The notes under the pieces: generated by a model | Told to the model about the DNA's origin: nothing | The model's database searches: none | The model's input: only the letters and a program-made list of their open reading frames with translations | Program-made: the position numbers and the translations under genes | Shown here: piece by piece, positions 10,005 through 20,285 of the stretch | Layout: every line of letters starts with the position of its first letter | Position numbering within the stretch: position 1 is the first letter of the stretch | DNA from: Lithodes maja | Lineage: Eukaryota; Arthropoda; Malacostraca; Decapoda; Lithodidae | NCBI GenBank assembly: GCA_037953745.1 | Contig: JBAKBP010006618.1 | Location: forward strand, 1-64,000 | DNA length: 64,000 bases | Direction of reading: 5' to 3'

Positions 10005-11823
10005 TGTGACGTACCCAGTGCGTGGCAACGCAACCTGATTGTACTCCTTGGTACTCCACTGTACCGCCACTGTGCGGTACCTCTGTACCGCTGTACCGTG
10101 CTGGCTGCCTATATTGAGTGTGACAACGTATAACTATGTTCTTTGTATCTCTGCAAAGGTCTCGTCATGTGCTAACCAGTGGTGGGTTTTGTTTTAAGCC
10201 ATGTCGAGACCTTCCATTTAATATGTAGTATCAATAGAGAAGTTGATAGATAAGACAATGGGAGTTCAGAGAGAGAGAGTGAGTTGGGCTTCAGAGCGAG
10301 AGGGTAGCAATGCGCCACGCTGCCGGGGGGGTGGTTGCCAGACGTATGGACCGGTTGGCAGCCTTGCGCTTATAGCTGGGCGCGACAGGGTTGGTAGTCC
10401 ATTGCCGCCTGCCTATGCTGCCTGGGCTGCCCATGTTGTCGTACTGCACATTGCCTGGAGGCTCGCTGTGTGTTCCATGATCAGGTTGCCTAGAACCTTT
10501 GAGATTCTAACATCCCTTGCCCTCTCTCCCAACTTCTCACGGTTGCACTCTTTCTCTCTGACGACATTACTCTCATTTCATTCTTCTCTCTATTTAAATG
10601 CATAACCTTCCCTTGAGGTCCTAAAGGAGTTTCAGCACTCACCTCTCGTATTACTCTTAGGACAAGCATATATTTACATGTATTAGATTTAAGGGGTTAA
10701 TGTGAACAGCGATCTTCTTGATGAGGATAGTTGGTGAACGTTCTACATGTTCACGAGTTATATGCCCAGCTCATCATCCAATTTGTGACTAGACTAGTGC
10801 CATGTGTAAGAGCCCGACCATGCCCAGGAGTTGTCTGTAGAGGGGCGAGGACTTAGCCTTGATTTGCCTACCGAGCCAGGAGCGAGTGTAGTACCAGAGA
10901 CTACAGCTCGCTCGTAGTGCCGGTATAGTAGAGTAACGTAATTTATCTGTCCTTGTGTTCTCTGCAGTCTTTTCCTGGGTTCTCGCTTTCGGTGCTGGGA
11001 CTCGTTGTTCCTGTGACTTGGCCTGCTAGCTAGAACACATGGGGATGATGAGTGGGTTATATCTTTATTTTACTATGCATTGCAGCTCTCTTTAAGTTTA
11101 TGTATGTAACACTTTACAATACACATTACTCACACACAAGACAACACTATTAATACTTTCATGTATCAATTAACTGCACTGTCGTTTTGCTGCTGTGTCC
11201 GGAGTTCTGTTGCGTAGGGCGCATACGGACTCAGAGGGGAGACAGAGTGAGAGAAGCGAAGTAGCCTATGCGGTAGTAGGCTACCGGCGCAGTACTGTTG
11301 CCTGCAACCTTTTAGTTATTCCAAGTATAGATTCATTCTTATAATAAGTGACTACTATTTATGTTCCTTCCATGTGTATTATTAGGTATCTACTGGATCA
11401 TGAACATCTTGTATGCTACATGCTAGTGCATGTTAGTAGGGGACAGTTATTCTAGTGCACGCGCTTTCAAGTAGGCGTGTACATTTGTCATTTAGCATTT
11501 CACTGTCATACCTTTAGCCTGCTTCTATTCTACATTATTAGAGGCTTAATATTAACGTAGTTTCTTGAGTATTGCATTTCTTTAGTAATAACGTAACCTA
11601 TAAATGTCTGAGGGAGTTTAGCCTCATAGCCTACCCCTGTTGTACACTTTCGCCGAGTTAAGGTACCTCGTTACCATAGACGATAACTCTGTAGGGCGTT
11701 GGTGCTTTTGTTGTCTGGAGCATATAGTATTTGGGACTGGAATCGAGCGTGTCGTTGTCACATAAGCCATTTCTGTCCTACTATCAAGAATCCCGAATAT
11801 GTATTGCCGATCCAGCCGTAACA
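10005..11823 (+). repeat. 3' LTR (about 1819 bp)
   Basis: Near-identical copy of 2521-4338, running from TGTGACGTACCC to GCCGTAACA, one base longer than the 5' copy. The match to the 5' LTR stops exactly at the ATAT duplication. Confidence 0.93.
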
Positions 11824-11827
11824 ATAT
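11824..11827. repeat. Target-site duplication ATAT, right copy
   Basis: Matches 2517-2520 across the LTR retrotransposon. Confidence 0.8.
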
Positions 11828-12216
11828 GTCACACCAATATCCCACCTGACAAATGTGGATGTCCAATTTGTTTCCGTAATTACATCACACCCCATATCAG
11901 TGCCACGGATCCCTGCCTCCTTGCTCGGATGCAGGAATTTGTCACCACACGTACACTTCCCCCTAACCCTGATGAAGATGTTACCTCCGCTTATCTATTT
12001 ATGAACACTCTGCGCCAAAAACTCCTCCACTGCCCCACCCTTGTTCCTAAACTAGTCACACAATTCACAGCTATTTCTGAAAAAATTACAGACCTTACAT
12101 CTACCCCTTCACCTCCATCCACACAACCCTCTCCACACTCACAACCTTTACCAGACTCTCTTCAAGAGACCACTATTGTCGATGACTCTGACAATCCTAT
12201 TCTTGATGGCATATAA
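11828..12216 (+). pseudogene. Jockey/I-type LINE ORF1, 3' part
   Basis: This continues the ORF1 frame broken at 2520, in the correct phase once the LTR element and one ATAT copy are discounted. It begins within a cysteine-rich motif, KCGCPICFRNY, which parallels DCGCHNCGQFF in the 5' part. It then has a helical stretch and a Ser/Thr/Pro-rich tail, ending in TAA at 12214-12216. The paired CGC-x2-C motifs may form a second nucleic-acid-binding module outside the three classical knuckles; that is inference. The stop overlaps the ORF2 ATG by 11 nt. Confidence 0.78.
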
Positions 12217-13151
12217 CATTTTGCAATGGAATATAAACGGATACCAAACTCGCCTCCGTATGGGAGAATTACAACGATTACTTAAATTATATTCACCATT
12301 ATGCATTTGCCTCCAACATGTAGGCAATTTTGTTGTCCCCCCCAGGCATTATACCTGTTGCTGCTAGCTCCCCTATAACCCCTTCACATCTCCGAACGGC
12401 CATCCTTGTGCACTATAAGTGCATATTTGTTCCTGTCACCTTTGACCCCAACCCTTTTCAAACAACTGCCGTCTCCATTTCATTACCAAACCTTCCTTCC
12501 TTGACTGTTTGCTCCTCCTACAATCAACCCTCCTGTCATTACAATACTTCAGACCTTCATCAAATAGTACAACAACTGACCCCACCGTACCTTATTCTGG
12601 GCGACTTTAACGCACACTCTCCCCTTTGGGGCAACCCAAACACAGACATCCCAGGCGATAAAATTGAAAAATATCTCCTTAATTCTACTCTTTGTTGTCT
12701 CAACTTTGACACCCCCACCTACAGATCTGCTACCCACTGTACATTTTCCGCTGTCGATCTTTCCTTTGCCTCGGATGACGCAGCTCCCCTATTTGACTGG
12801 TCAGTTTTACAGGATCGCTTCTCCAGCGACCACTACCCTATACTCCTTAAGTATTTGTGCCCTGCATCCTCCACTCAAATATCAAGTTATAATCTCTCTA
12901 AAGCCGATTGGACGTCTTATACGCACTCCTCTGCAGACGTTTTGGACTTCTCCCCTACCTCTTCCCCTGCACACAATTTTGATTATTTTTCGTCCTTCCT
13001 GAACTCCATTGCTCGCACTCATATCCCGCTTACCTCCTCGCTGACGAACCCTCGCCAGGTCCCTTGGTGGACGCCCACTCTAGCCCAAATGATAAAATTC
13101 AAGCTTCGTGCGGAACGCCTTCTGAAGCGTCTGAGTGTTAGGCAGCGACGT
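12206..13151 (+). pseudogene. Jockey/I-type LINE ORF2, endonuclease fragment with frameshift
   Basis: ORF2 starts at ATG 12206, overlapping the ORF1 stop. It encodes an apurinic-like endonuclease: ILQWNINGYQ at the start, GDFNAHSPLWG in the middle and FSSDHYPI near the end, which are the classical N, DxN and SDH catalytic positions. A C7 run at 12337-12343 shifts the frame, so the first about 45 residues and the rest are in different phases. The usual QE catalytic segment is disturbed (LQHVG). Homology ends where the piggyBac element begins, and no reverse transcriptase of this LINE follows. This copy is dead. Confidence 0.82.
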
Positions 13152-13161
13152 TTAACCCCTC

Positions 13162-13232
13162 CAACCCGGATGACCTCATATATGCCCATAACATACTCGG
13201 CCCGCGCAACCCGGATGGCCTCATGTACGCCC
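13162..13232 (+). repeat. piggyBac left subterminal direct repeats
   Basis: Two 26-bp repeats at 13162-13187 and 13207-13232, both reading CAACCCGGATG(A/G)CCTCAT then (A/G)TA(T/C)GCCC. They are 45 bp apart. Close relatives lie at the right end of the 56.5 kb MITE, so these are candidate transposase-binding sites. Confidence 0.65.
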
Positions 13233-13348
13233 CTTGCTTTCGTGCTTGATTTTCGAAAGCCGCGCGCACATTTTGTGATGATGGGGCGGTAGGTGGCGCC
13301 ACCCGGCGTCAACGACGCCACAACAACAGTATCTAGCGCGACGCCATC

Positions 13349-16257
13349 ATGGACAGTACACCAAATAGTGATTCCGCCGTGTCCGACATCGGGCTTCCTA
13401 CGACGCCCTTGATAGTGCGTCGTGCCTTACCCCGACGCCATCGCCTAAATGTGTTATCTCCCGGAGGTATTGAGACGACTTTGAGACTTTATGAGAAAGC
13501 TGATGCCAAGCATAAGATTGATGAAGAAGTGAGTGACCACTCGAGTAATTATAAGTCGAGTGATTATGGCCATCAGAGTGATAAAGAACAATTCCGGGGA
13601 TTTGCGAAAGAATTTGAGAGTGATGAGAGTGATGAAGGTGATGTACCAGTTGTTGAGGGAGCTGGTTTACCTAAAGAAAGTGAACTTGCGAGAGTGAGTG
13701 AGTGGGAGAGTTCAAGGTCACTCACCAAATTTCGCATAAGTGACACGACTCCAAGCCCTTCCCCAGGTAAATCGCCTTTCAAGCTCCATTTCTACAAGTT
13801 AAAAATACTTGAAAAGGCGGCCGCGGCAGCTAGGGAACAAGCTAAAATACTTGGTGAGGATGAGGCTGTGAGTGAGGGTCAGCGTGGTGACCCTTCTCGA
13901 CCGCCATTGTCTCCCTTATCTACCCACGCCACCCAAGATGACCCGGATGCCCCGCATTCTTCCCCACCACCCCCACCATTGCCAAGGGTTGAGGACCCCC
14001 CACTTTCGGCCTATTTGCCTCCTAGGTCCCCCGACAGGAGACATACTGCTGCCGAAAAGGGGAAAGGTAGAAAATATACTAAGAAAATGAAGAAAAGTAA
14101 GAGAGTTTTGTTTGAGGCTCCCGCGGCGGCGTCCACCCCTGCCGGCCCCAGCCATACGTCCCCGCAACTTTCCCCACGGTCCTCCCCACCTCTCCCGCCT
14201 TCAACATGTCTTCCTGCAGAAGTATTTGAGCTCGCATCACCAATACCTGGGCCTAGTGAAAGTGAATCATTGCTTTCTGTGACTCGTCGCAGGCCAAGGA
14301 GCCCGGGACCTCGGGAGGACACAGCCTCACCTGTCACTCCTTCCCCACCTCGCCCACCCGCACGCCGCCCACGCATCACTGGTTCCCCGCCAGATTATGT
14401 GGGGGCCACTGATGATGAAGGGCACCGCTCTGAAGACTCTGGCCATGATTACATAGGTTCACCGTCAGGGCAAGATGACCACTCTGACGATGACGATGAC
14501 TATATGGACATCGACGACCCTCGACCCACCCGCTTGGCCCGGCTTCGTGCTGCCCGTCTTTCTGCCCGCCGCCCTGGCCGCCGCCCTGACCGACGCCCTC
14601 GCCGCCGCCCTAGGGCGCGCGCCTCCCGAGTTGGCCGTGGGCGTACTGGGCTACCAGTTGGAGCTCCTCGTCAGCGTAGACAAGACCCATTCTACGTTTT
14701 TCAGTGGCAAGACGTAGTTGATGGGGATGGATACAACCCTGATGTGCCAGCTTTTGATGAGGCACTGGAGGGTTCAGGCATTACCCCCAATTTTCCTGCA
14801 GGCCCCAATGCTCCACCACACGAACTATTTGAGGCATTCTTTGATGAGGAGGTGGTAGGCTATGTTGTCAAAGAGACAAACAAGCAGCACCAATTCCAGG
14901 TACACTTTTTGGGCAAGGTGACCAAGGGCCATATGAGGAAGTGGACCCCAGTGACTCATAAAGAATTCATGGTGTTCCTGGCACTCACCATGCTAATGCC
15001 TCATGTCAGGAAGCATAGGTTGCCTGACTATTGGATCACCAATGATCTGATTTCAACCCCTGCCTTCGGGAAATATATGGCTCGCGACCGGTACCTTGAT
15101 ATCCTCGCAGCGCTCCATCTTGTCACCAACACCGACGTCCACCGCCCAGACAAGCTGTGGAAGATTAGGACGTTGTATGAGATGATGCGAGACCGCTTCA
15201 CCTCCTACTTCAAGCCCTTCCGCAAGGTCGTCATTGACGAGTCTCTTGTGCTGTTCCGGGGAAAACTCAGCTTCCGGCAGTACATCCCCTCCAAAAGACA
15301 TCGCTTTGGCATAAAATTCTTTGTGCTGTGCGACTGCCAAACTGGCTATGTCCTGGACTTCCTGGTCTACAGCGGGAAGGAAGGGGACGTGCTTGTGGAC
15401 CCCCTCATTGGCTTTGGCGGAGCAGTGGTGCAAGCCATGATGGACCGCTACTTCCATAAGAATCACGTCCTCTACACGGACAACTATTACACGTCCCCCA
15501 CTCTCTCACAGTACCTGCATGAGCGCAAGACGGGGACTGTAGGCACAGTACGAGGGAAAAGGAAGGGCATGCCAACTTTCCCTGCAAAGACCAAAAAAGG
15601 TGATGTCTTCAGGAAGTTAAGTCGGGGCCCATTCTGGCTATCCACTGGCACGACCAGCGGAAGGTCAACCTCCTGACCACCATCCACAAGGGGGAAATGG
15701 TGGAGACTGGCAAGGTGGATCGCCGCACCCAGGCCAGGGTGACCAAGCCCGATACTGTCCTGGACTACAACGTCAACATGAGGCTGGTGGACAAGTCCGA
15801 CATGCAGATAGGCTTCATTGACTGCCTGCGTACCTCGTGCAGATGGTACAAAAAGTTCTTTCTGCATATGGTGGACATGTCAATTCTGAATGCCTATAAT
15901 ATATACAGGCTTCGGAATGAGAACCCACCCCTGAAGTTCAATAGCCTGCGGAGGTTCCAAAAGCAGGTGTTGACGGGGCTCCTGGAGAAGTATGCTACGC
16001 CACAGAGGGCAGTGGCACATCCTGGGCCCGCCGTTATCGACCGCTTGCAGTCTGCTCCATACCTGCTTAGGCACCAGCTTGGTTTCTTTCCTCAGAATGC
16101 AGCAGGAAGAACAAATCAGAAGCGGTGCCATGTCTGCTACCACAGCAGGGTGAGGCCGCACCCAGGTAAAAAGTCAACCACGGAGTGTGTGGAGTGCAAG
16201 GTGGCACTCTGTGCTGTAGGGTGCTTCGCTGCTTACCACACCAAGCAGGAGTTCTAA
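13349..16257 (+). pseudogene. piggyBac transposase, one-base frameshift near 15630
   Basis: DDD transposase that cuts at TTAA without leaving a footprint. The first frame (13349-15676) has a Ser/Asp/Glu- and Pro-rich N-terminal extension of about 480 residues, with an acidic SDDDDD tract and an Arg-rich segment (about 398-430). The catalytic core follows: first Asp in VVIDES (630), second in YTDNYYTS (711). A one-base loss in the GGGGCCC region moves the rest to another frame, read through 15697-16257, with the third Asp in RLVDKSD and a C-terminal cysteine-rich domain (CHVC, CVEC, C-x3-C, H) typical of piggyBac proteins. The N-terminal extension is much longer than I expect for the family. 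All key residues survive, so the lesion is recent, or a sequencing error in a G/C run. Confidence 0.9.
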
Positions 16258-16524
16258 TAATCATACTGAAATTGCCAAATAAAATGACAATATGTACACT
16301 ATAATTATATATAGGCAAAAAGTGGAAGAAAACCAATGTATTATAATAAAAAAGTCAAGTATTATGAGAAAATTGATACAAATACAATTCCACCATAATA
16401 ATATGTGAAAGTGACACATATGTATACCAAGTGACATTCATATGATTAGAACCTATAGAAATATATCAATCAGTGAAAAAAGACACAATAAATTGTATAT
16501 AAAACGTTTACAAATCATATAACT
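16258..16524 (+). other. piggyBac 3' noncoding DNA
   Basis: AT-rich sequence between the transposase stop and the 177-bp array, with scattered AGTGA-type motifs. No gene seen. Confidence 0.5.
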
Positions 16525-17040
16525 AAGTGAAAGTGACACAAGACCTAAGATTTGATGGCCAAAGTATAATAAACACCTGTGATAATGAATAATCAGTGCC
16601 TAATACAACAATAACCTACCTCAATTACTAATAAAATGTACGGTATCGAGTGAAAATGAGCATTATCAGTGACAGTGACACTCTCTAAAGCATATTTGTC
16701 AAAGTGAAAGTGACACAAGACCTAAGATTTGATGGCCAAAGTATAATAAACACCTGTGATAACGAATAATCAGTGCCTAATACAACAATAACCTACCTCA
16801 ATTACTAATAAAATGTACGGTATCGAGTGAAAATGAGCATTATCAGTGACAGTGACACTCTCTAAAGCATATTTGTCAAAGTGAAAGTGACACAAGACCT
16901 AATATTTGATGGCCAAAGTATAATAAACACCTGTGATAACTAATAATCAGTGCCTAATACAACAATAACATACCTCAATTACTAATAAAATGTACGGTAT
17001 CGAGTGAAAATTACCAATATCAGTGAAATTGATACCCTAA
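16525..17040 (+). repeat. 177-bp tandem repeat, about three copies
   Basis: The anchor GATTTGATGGCC (GATATTTGATGGCC-like in the last copy) ends at 16560, 16737 and 16914, an exact 177-bp period. Each unit carries AGTGAAAGTGACAC and CAGTGACAGTGACAC motifs, so AGTGA is repeated within units. The last copy is partial and diverged. The array lies inside the piggyBac right arm. Confidence 0.85.
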
Positions 17041-17458
17041 TAAACATATTTTATATAATTGGCCTCAAAATAACTAGAAAATATCAAATAAACATCACAT
17101 TCTCAATATCAAACACTAAAATCGTCTAAGGGAGATAAATACTTTGGCGCGGCGAGCGGCTAGGTGCGTCGTAGCCAGGGCGGGCCGACGCTTTCGGACG
17201 CGTGAGGAAATTCCCGCATAAAAAAGCACTCGTCTTCCCGCGCTCACCATTATGCAACCAGAGGGGCTAGAGACCTCTACTTAACGCCATTCGACAGAGG
17301 AAGGTTTGTGGAACATTATTTTTTTTTATTCACAACATTACATGCAATATTCATTCATTTACAGAGTAGTTAACATAGGTAAAAAATCCTCAAAACCCCC
17401 GGTACAGCAGTACAGTTCATAAGCTATAGCCCCCGGGGCTGGAGGGTTAACCAAGTTG

Positions 17459-17527
17459 GTCAGGTTAGGTTAGTTAAGTTAAGTTAGGTTAGGTTAGGTT
17501 AGGTTAGGTTAATTAGGTTAGATTGTG
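17459..17527 (+). repeat. Interstitial TTAGG-type telomeric repeat
   Basis: Runs of GGTTA/AGGTT, with variants such as GTTAAGTTAAG, start 9 bp after the piggyBac TTAA. TTAGG is the ancestral arthropod telomere unit. Confidence 0.8.
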
Positions 17528-17719
17528 CATCCGCTCGAAGTGACTCGCATTCGTATTTACAGATACGGCCGAATACCGGTAGGCTACTAAATGGGCGCCG
17601 GCCCAACCGCCATGTTGTATCCCACGTAGGCCTACTACGGACACATTGTAGGCGTTAGGTGTGGATTAGGCTTTTATCCAATGTACTGGATATTTATGAT
17701 TTAAATAAGTGCTACGTTT

Positions 17720-18185
17720 TCGATAAATCTGGTTATATGGCTTTGCAATTAGGGAAATCATGAGCCGATTTCCGACATTTAGTTAAGTCTTTTTCGATTC
17801 TCAAAATACGATCCAAGTTTTGCCAAAACTTGGCTCGGGTTTTCTAAAATTATGCTTTTTGGGGTTTGCAATTTAGGGAAACATGAGCCAAAATTCTAAA
17901 TTTGGTTACTGTAATTTGTTTACTCTAAAAATTCGCAAAATCCGAGCCAAGTTTTGCCAAAATTTGGCTCGGGTTTTCCAAAATTCGGGTTTTATGGCTT
18001 TGCAATTTCGGGAAACCTGAGCCAAATTTCTAAACGAGGTTACTGTCATTTTGTTGTCTACAAACTCTCAAAATCCGAGCCAGCTTTGGCCAAAACTTGG
18101 CTCGGGTTTTCGAAATATTGGGTTTTAGGCCTTAGAAATACCTTAAAACCTGAGCCAAGTTTTGCTAAAATACGTTTTTATCGCC
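17720..18185. repeat. 133-134 bp tandem repeat built on a palindrome
   Basis: GGCTCGGG recurs at 17832, 17966 and 18099, giving a 133-134 bp period. Each unit contains CCGAGCCAAGTTTTG next to CAAAACTTGGCTCGG, a near-perfect inverted repeat of about 15-bp arms that would form a hairpin. A partial further unit follows to about 18185. No protein is encoded. Confidence 0.8.
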
Positions 18186-18854
18186 GTTTTACGCATTTAA
18201 CCCCTCATTTTCCCTGTACTTCATAGCCCTCCCCACTATCGGGCAGCGTCTTAAGATCGTTGTATAATGGGGAAAACGGTTTCGCCGAGGGTTGTAATTA
18301 TTTCCAAACACTATATATTGATGAAAACTAACGGGGAAAAATAAAAAAATCCATGGGAAAATTGGTGACCATCTTACTTAGTTTTTCCGAAATTTTGAGA
18401 TGTGAAGGTAAATATACGCACAATAGGCCTACATGTTCAAAATTTATTAAAAGGAATAAATAATATTGTAAGGAAAAGGGATGTTATGTAGCCTATGTTT
18501 ACTGGTGTTAATTCAGGATGCTAGGGGAGCTGGCGATAAATGTTTACCTATGGTCCCGTTAAAATATCATCAAGTAACCCATTAAAAACTGTTCAGGGGA
18601 CTGGTTAGAACTTGTAGGATGGATGGTAAGATTTTACGGTTTGACAGTTACAAGCCCCATCGATGTTTGTGTGGTCGCAGGACGATTCGACGGTGCGCCA
18701 GTTCGACGATGCCGTCGAAACGTCTATGCTCACGATCGTCGAAATGTCTCTTTCCGAACCGTCGAATCGTCCAATAATACTGGCCATCGTCTAATTGTAC
18801 TTTTCAACCCCTTGGGGTTCAATTTTATAATGGTTTATATTAATTATGAAATTC
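18186..18854. other. Noncoding interval with nested hairpins
   Basis: No gene is supported. At 18680-18694 and 18758-18772 are perfect 15-bp inverted arms (GGACGATTCGACGGT). Between them lie TTCGACG-ATGC-CGTCGAA and the palindrome CGATCG. The rest is AT-rich. Confidence 0.6.
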
Positions 18855-19660
18855 TGATCTTAATACTATCTCCAATTGGGGCAGAGAAAACCTTGTTACC
18901 TTTAATGCTTCCAAAACCCAATTTCTCCATCTATCAACCCGTAAGGAACTCCCAGAGGACTATCCCTTATTCTTCAACAATACAAAAATCAATCCTTCAT
19001 CTTCTCTCAATATTCTTGGTGTCTCTTTTTCTTCTGCTCTCAGTTGGAAGGACCATATTACCAGTCTTACTAAGGCAGCCTCCCAGAAGCTGGGTGTGCT
19101 GAACCGCCTTAAGGGGTTCTTTTCCCCTGCACAGCTTCTTGCTCTGTACAGGGGCATAGTGCGTCCTTGTATTGAGTATTGTTCACATGTGTGGGGAGGT
19201 TCCTCTCACACCGCTCTCCTAGACAAAGTTGAAAGGAAGGCCTTTCGTATCATTAACTCCCGTCCACTCACCAACTCTCTGCAATCTCTCTCTCTCCGCT
19301 GCAATGTTGCATCTCTCGCTATTCTATCGCTACTATAATAATCAGTGTTCCTCAGAGCTTTCCCAGTGTATACCACCTCCTTTACGTGGTACCCGTCTTG
19401 CAACTCAATCCCACCCCTACTCTGTGCAACTCTCCAACCCGAGAGTGAAACGTTACTCTCAAACTTTCTTCTACTCAACAGCTGAGCTCTGGAACACTCC
19501 CAGGATCAGTCTTTTCCTCTTCCTATGACTTAAATTGCTTCAAACTCTGTGTGTCCACACATTTTGGCTCGAACGTCTCTTGATTTTGGCCCTGTCACTC
19601 TTTCAACTATGGGGGAGGCACTCGCTATAGGCAGTTCTGCCTTTTGCCTCCCTCAATCAC
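18855..19660 (+). pseudogene. Jockey/BS-like LINE fragment, RT C-terminal region and 3' end
   Basis: A 5'-truncated LINE coding for the region after the reverse transcriptase palm: SNWGRENLVTFN, LNILGVSFS, LALYRGIVRPCIEYCSHVWG, LLDKVERKAFRIIN and SLFYRYYNNQCSSEL. These occur in order, as in BS/Jockey-type elements annotated in crustaceans. One frameshift lies near 19311, and the tail is degenerate. The 3' noncoding end reaches CTCCCTCAATCACATAG just before an AT microsatellite. The same family occurs on the minus strand at 46.7-48.0 kb. Clade assignment is from memory of the motifs. Confidence 0.8.
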
Positions 19661-19665
19661 ATAGA

Positions 19666-19667
<2 letters not shown>

Positions 19668-19696
<29 letters not shown>
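19668..19696. repeat. (AT)n microsatellite
   Basis: Uninterrupted AT dinucleotides after the LINE 3' end. Confidence 0.9.
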
Positions 19697-19699
<3 letters not shown>

Positions 19700-19719
19700 T
19701 TAACAGTGGAGGGCAAAAA

Positions 19720-20285
19720 CCTAATTTTCCTATTACAGTTTGCCGTGGGATACAGAATAAGTCGAGGAACCCCCCCCCCCCCCCCAGGACTTATTGAAAT
19801 TATCATATATTTTTACAGTAGGGAGGACAAACATAATTTTCACATAGGCCTAACCATTTTCCGTGGGATACTGTACAGAATAGGTTGAGGGTGGGAGGGG
19901 AGGGGGGGCAACGCCCCCCCCCCCCCCCCTCTACCTCCCAGGACTTACCGTATTGAAATTCTCAACGGGTAAATGCTCATTTCCAGTACCGGTAATAATA
20001 ATTATTATAGAAAGCTTATAGGCCTACAGCGGTACCGGTACCTAAAAAATAATGGTAAGGATGTAGTATTTGGGCGTACTGCCTGCCTTGTTTACACTAC
20101 TCGCACGCTCGCGATCATGTTCCCGTCTATTTTGACTGCCATGGGGTACAATTATAGGTTGAGGAACTAGAGGAGAATTTCAATAAGTCCTGGGCCCTGG
20201 GGAAGGGCAAGGCCGTGAGGGCCCCTCAACAAATCCTATAGGTCTATCCCTATAATCCCACGGCAAACAGTTATTGTCATAGACT
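19720..20285. repeat. Inverted-repeat (foldback) region with poly-C runs
   Basis: CAGTTTGCCGTGGGAT and CAGGACTTATTGAAAT on the left reappear inverted on the right (ATTTCAATAAGTCCTG near 20180 and ATCCCACGGCAAACAG near 20255). A partial direct copy lies at 19855-19960. C-runs at about 19771-19787 and 19914-19930 interrupt the arms. This may be a foldback MITE or a rearranged duplicate. Confidence 0.6.

Larger units (their letters stand above)
2521..11823 (+). mobile_element. Complete Gmr1-like Ty3/gypsy LTR retrotransposon, 9.3 kb
   Basis: The element runs TG...CA between ATAT duplications. It has LTRs of about 1818 bp, a primer-binding site, one long Gag-Pol ORF (4584-9722), a G-run polypurine tract and no env-like ORF. 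Integrase lies before reverse transcriptase, an order normal in Ty1/copia elements, yet the RT, RNase H and integrase (with GPY/F module) are gypsy-like. That combination is the hallmark of the Gmr1 group, first described from cod and other deuterostomes. I noticed only three differences between the LTRs, and the ORF has no stop, so insertion looks recent. It sits in the ORF1 frame of a LINE, which is restored in phase if the element and one ATAT are removed. Group assignment is inferred from order and motifs; a pol phylogeny would settle it. Confidence 0.92.
13152..17450 (+). mobile_element. piggyBac-type DNA transposon, 4.3 kb, TTAA-flanked
   Basis: TTAA at 13152-13155 and 17447-17450 flank a body of about 4291 bp. 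The ends are imperfect inverted repeats: CCCCTCCAACCCGG on the left, and CCCTCCAGCCCCGG read inward on the right. TTAA targets and CCC termini are diagnostic of piggyBac. Inside are a transposase gene (13349-16257), subterminal direct repeats on the left and a 177-bp tandem array on the right. The transposase frameshift makes this copy probably non-autonomous. It interrupts or abuts the LINE endonuclease fragment on its left and a TTAGG tract on its right. Confidence 0.9.

Noticed and set aside
13573..14379. Several minus-strand frames over the piggyBac N-terminus
   Set aside because: Shadows of a GC-rich, low-complexity coding region, with no motif.
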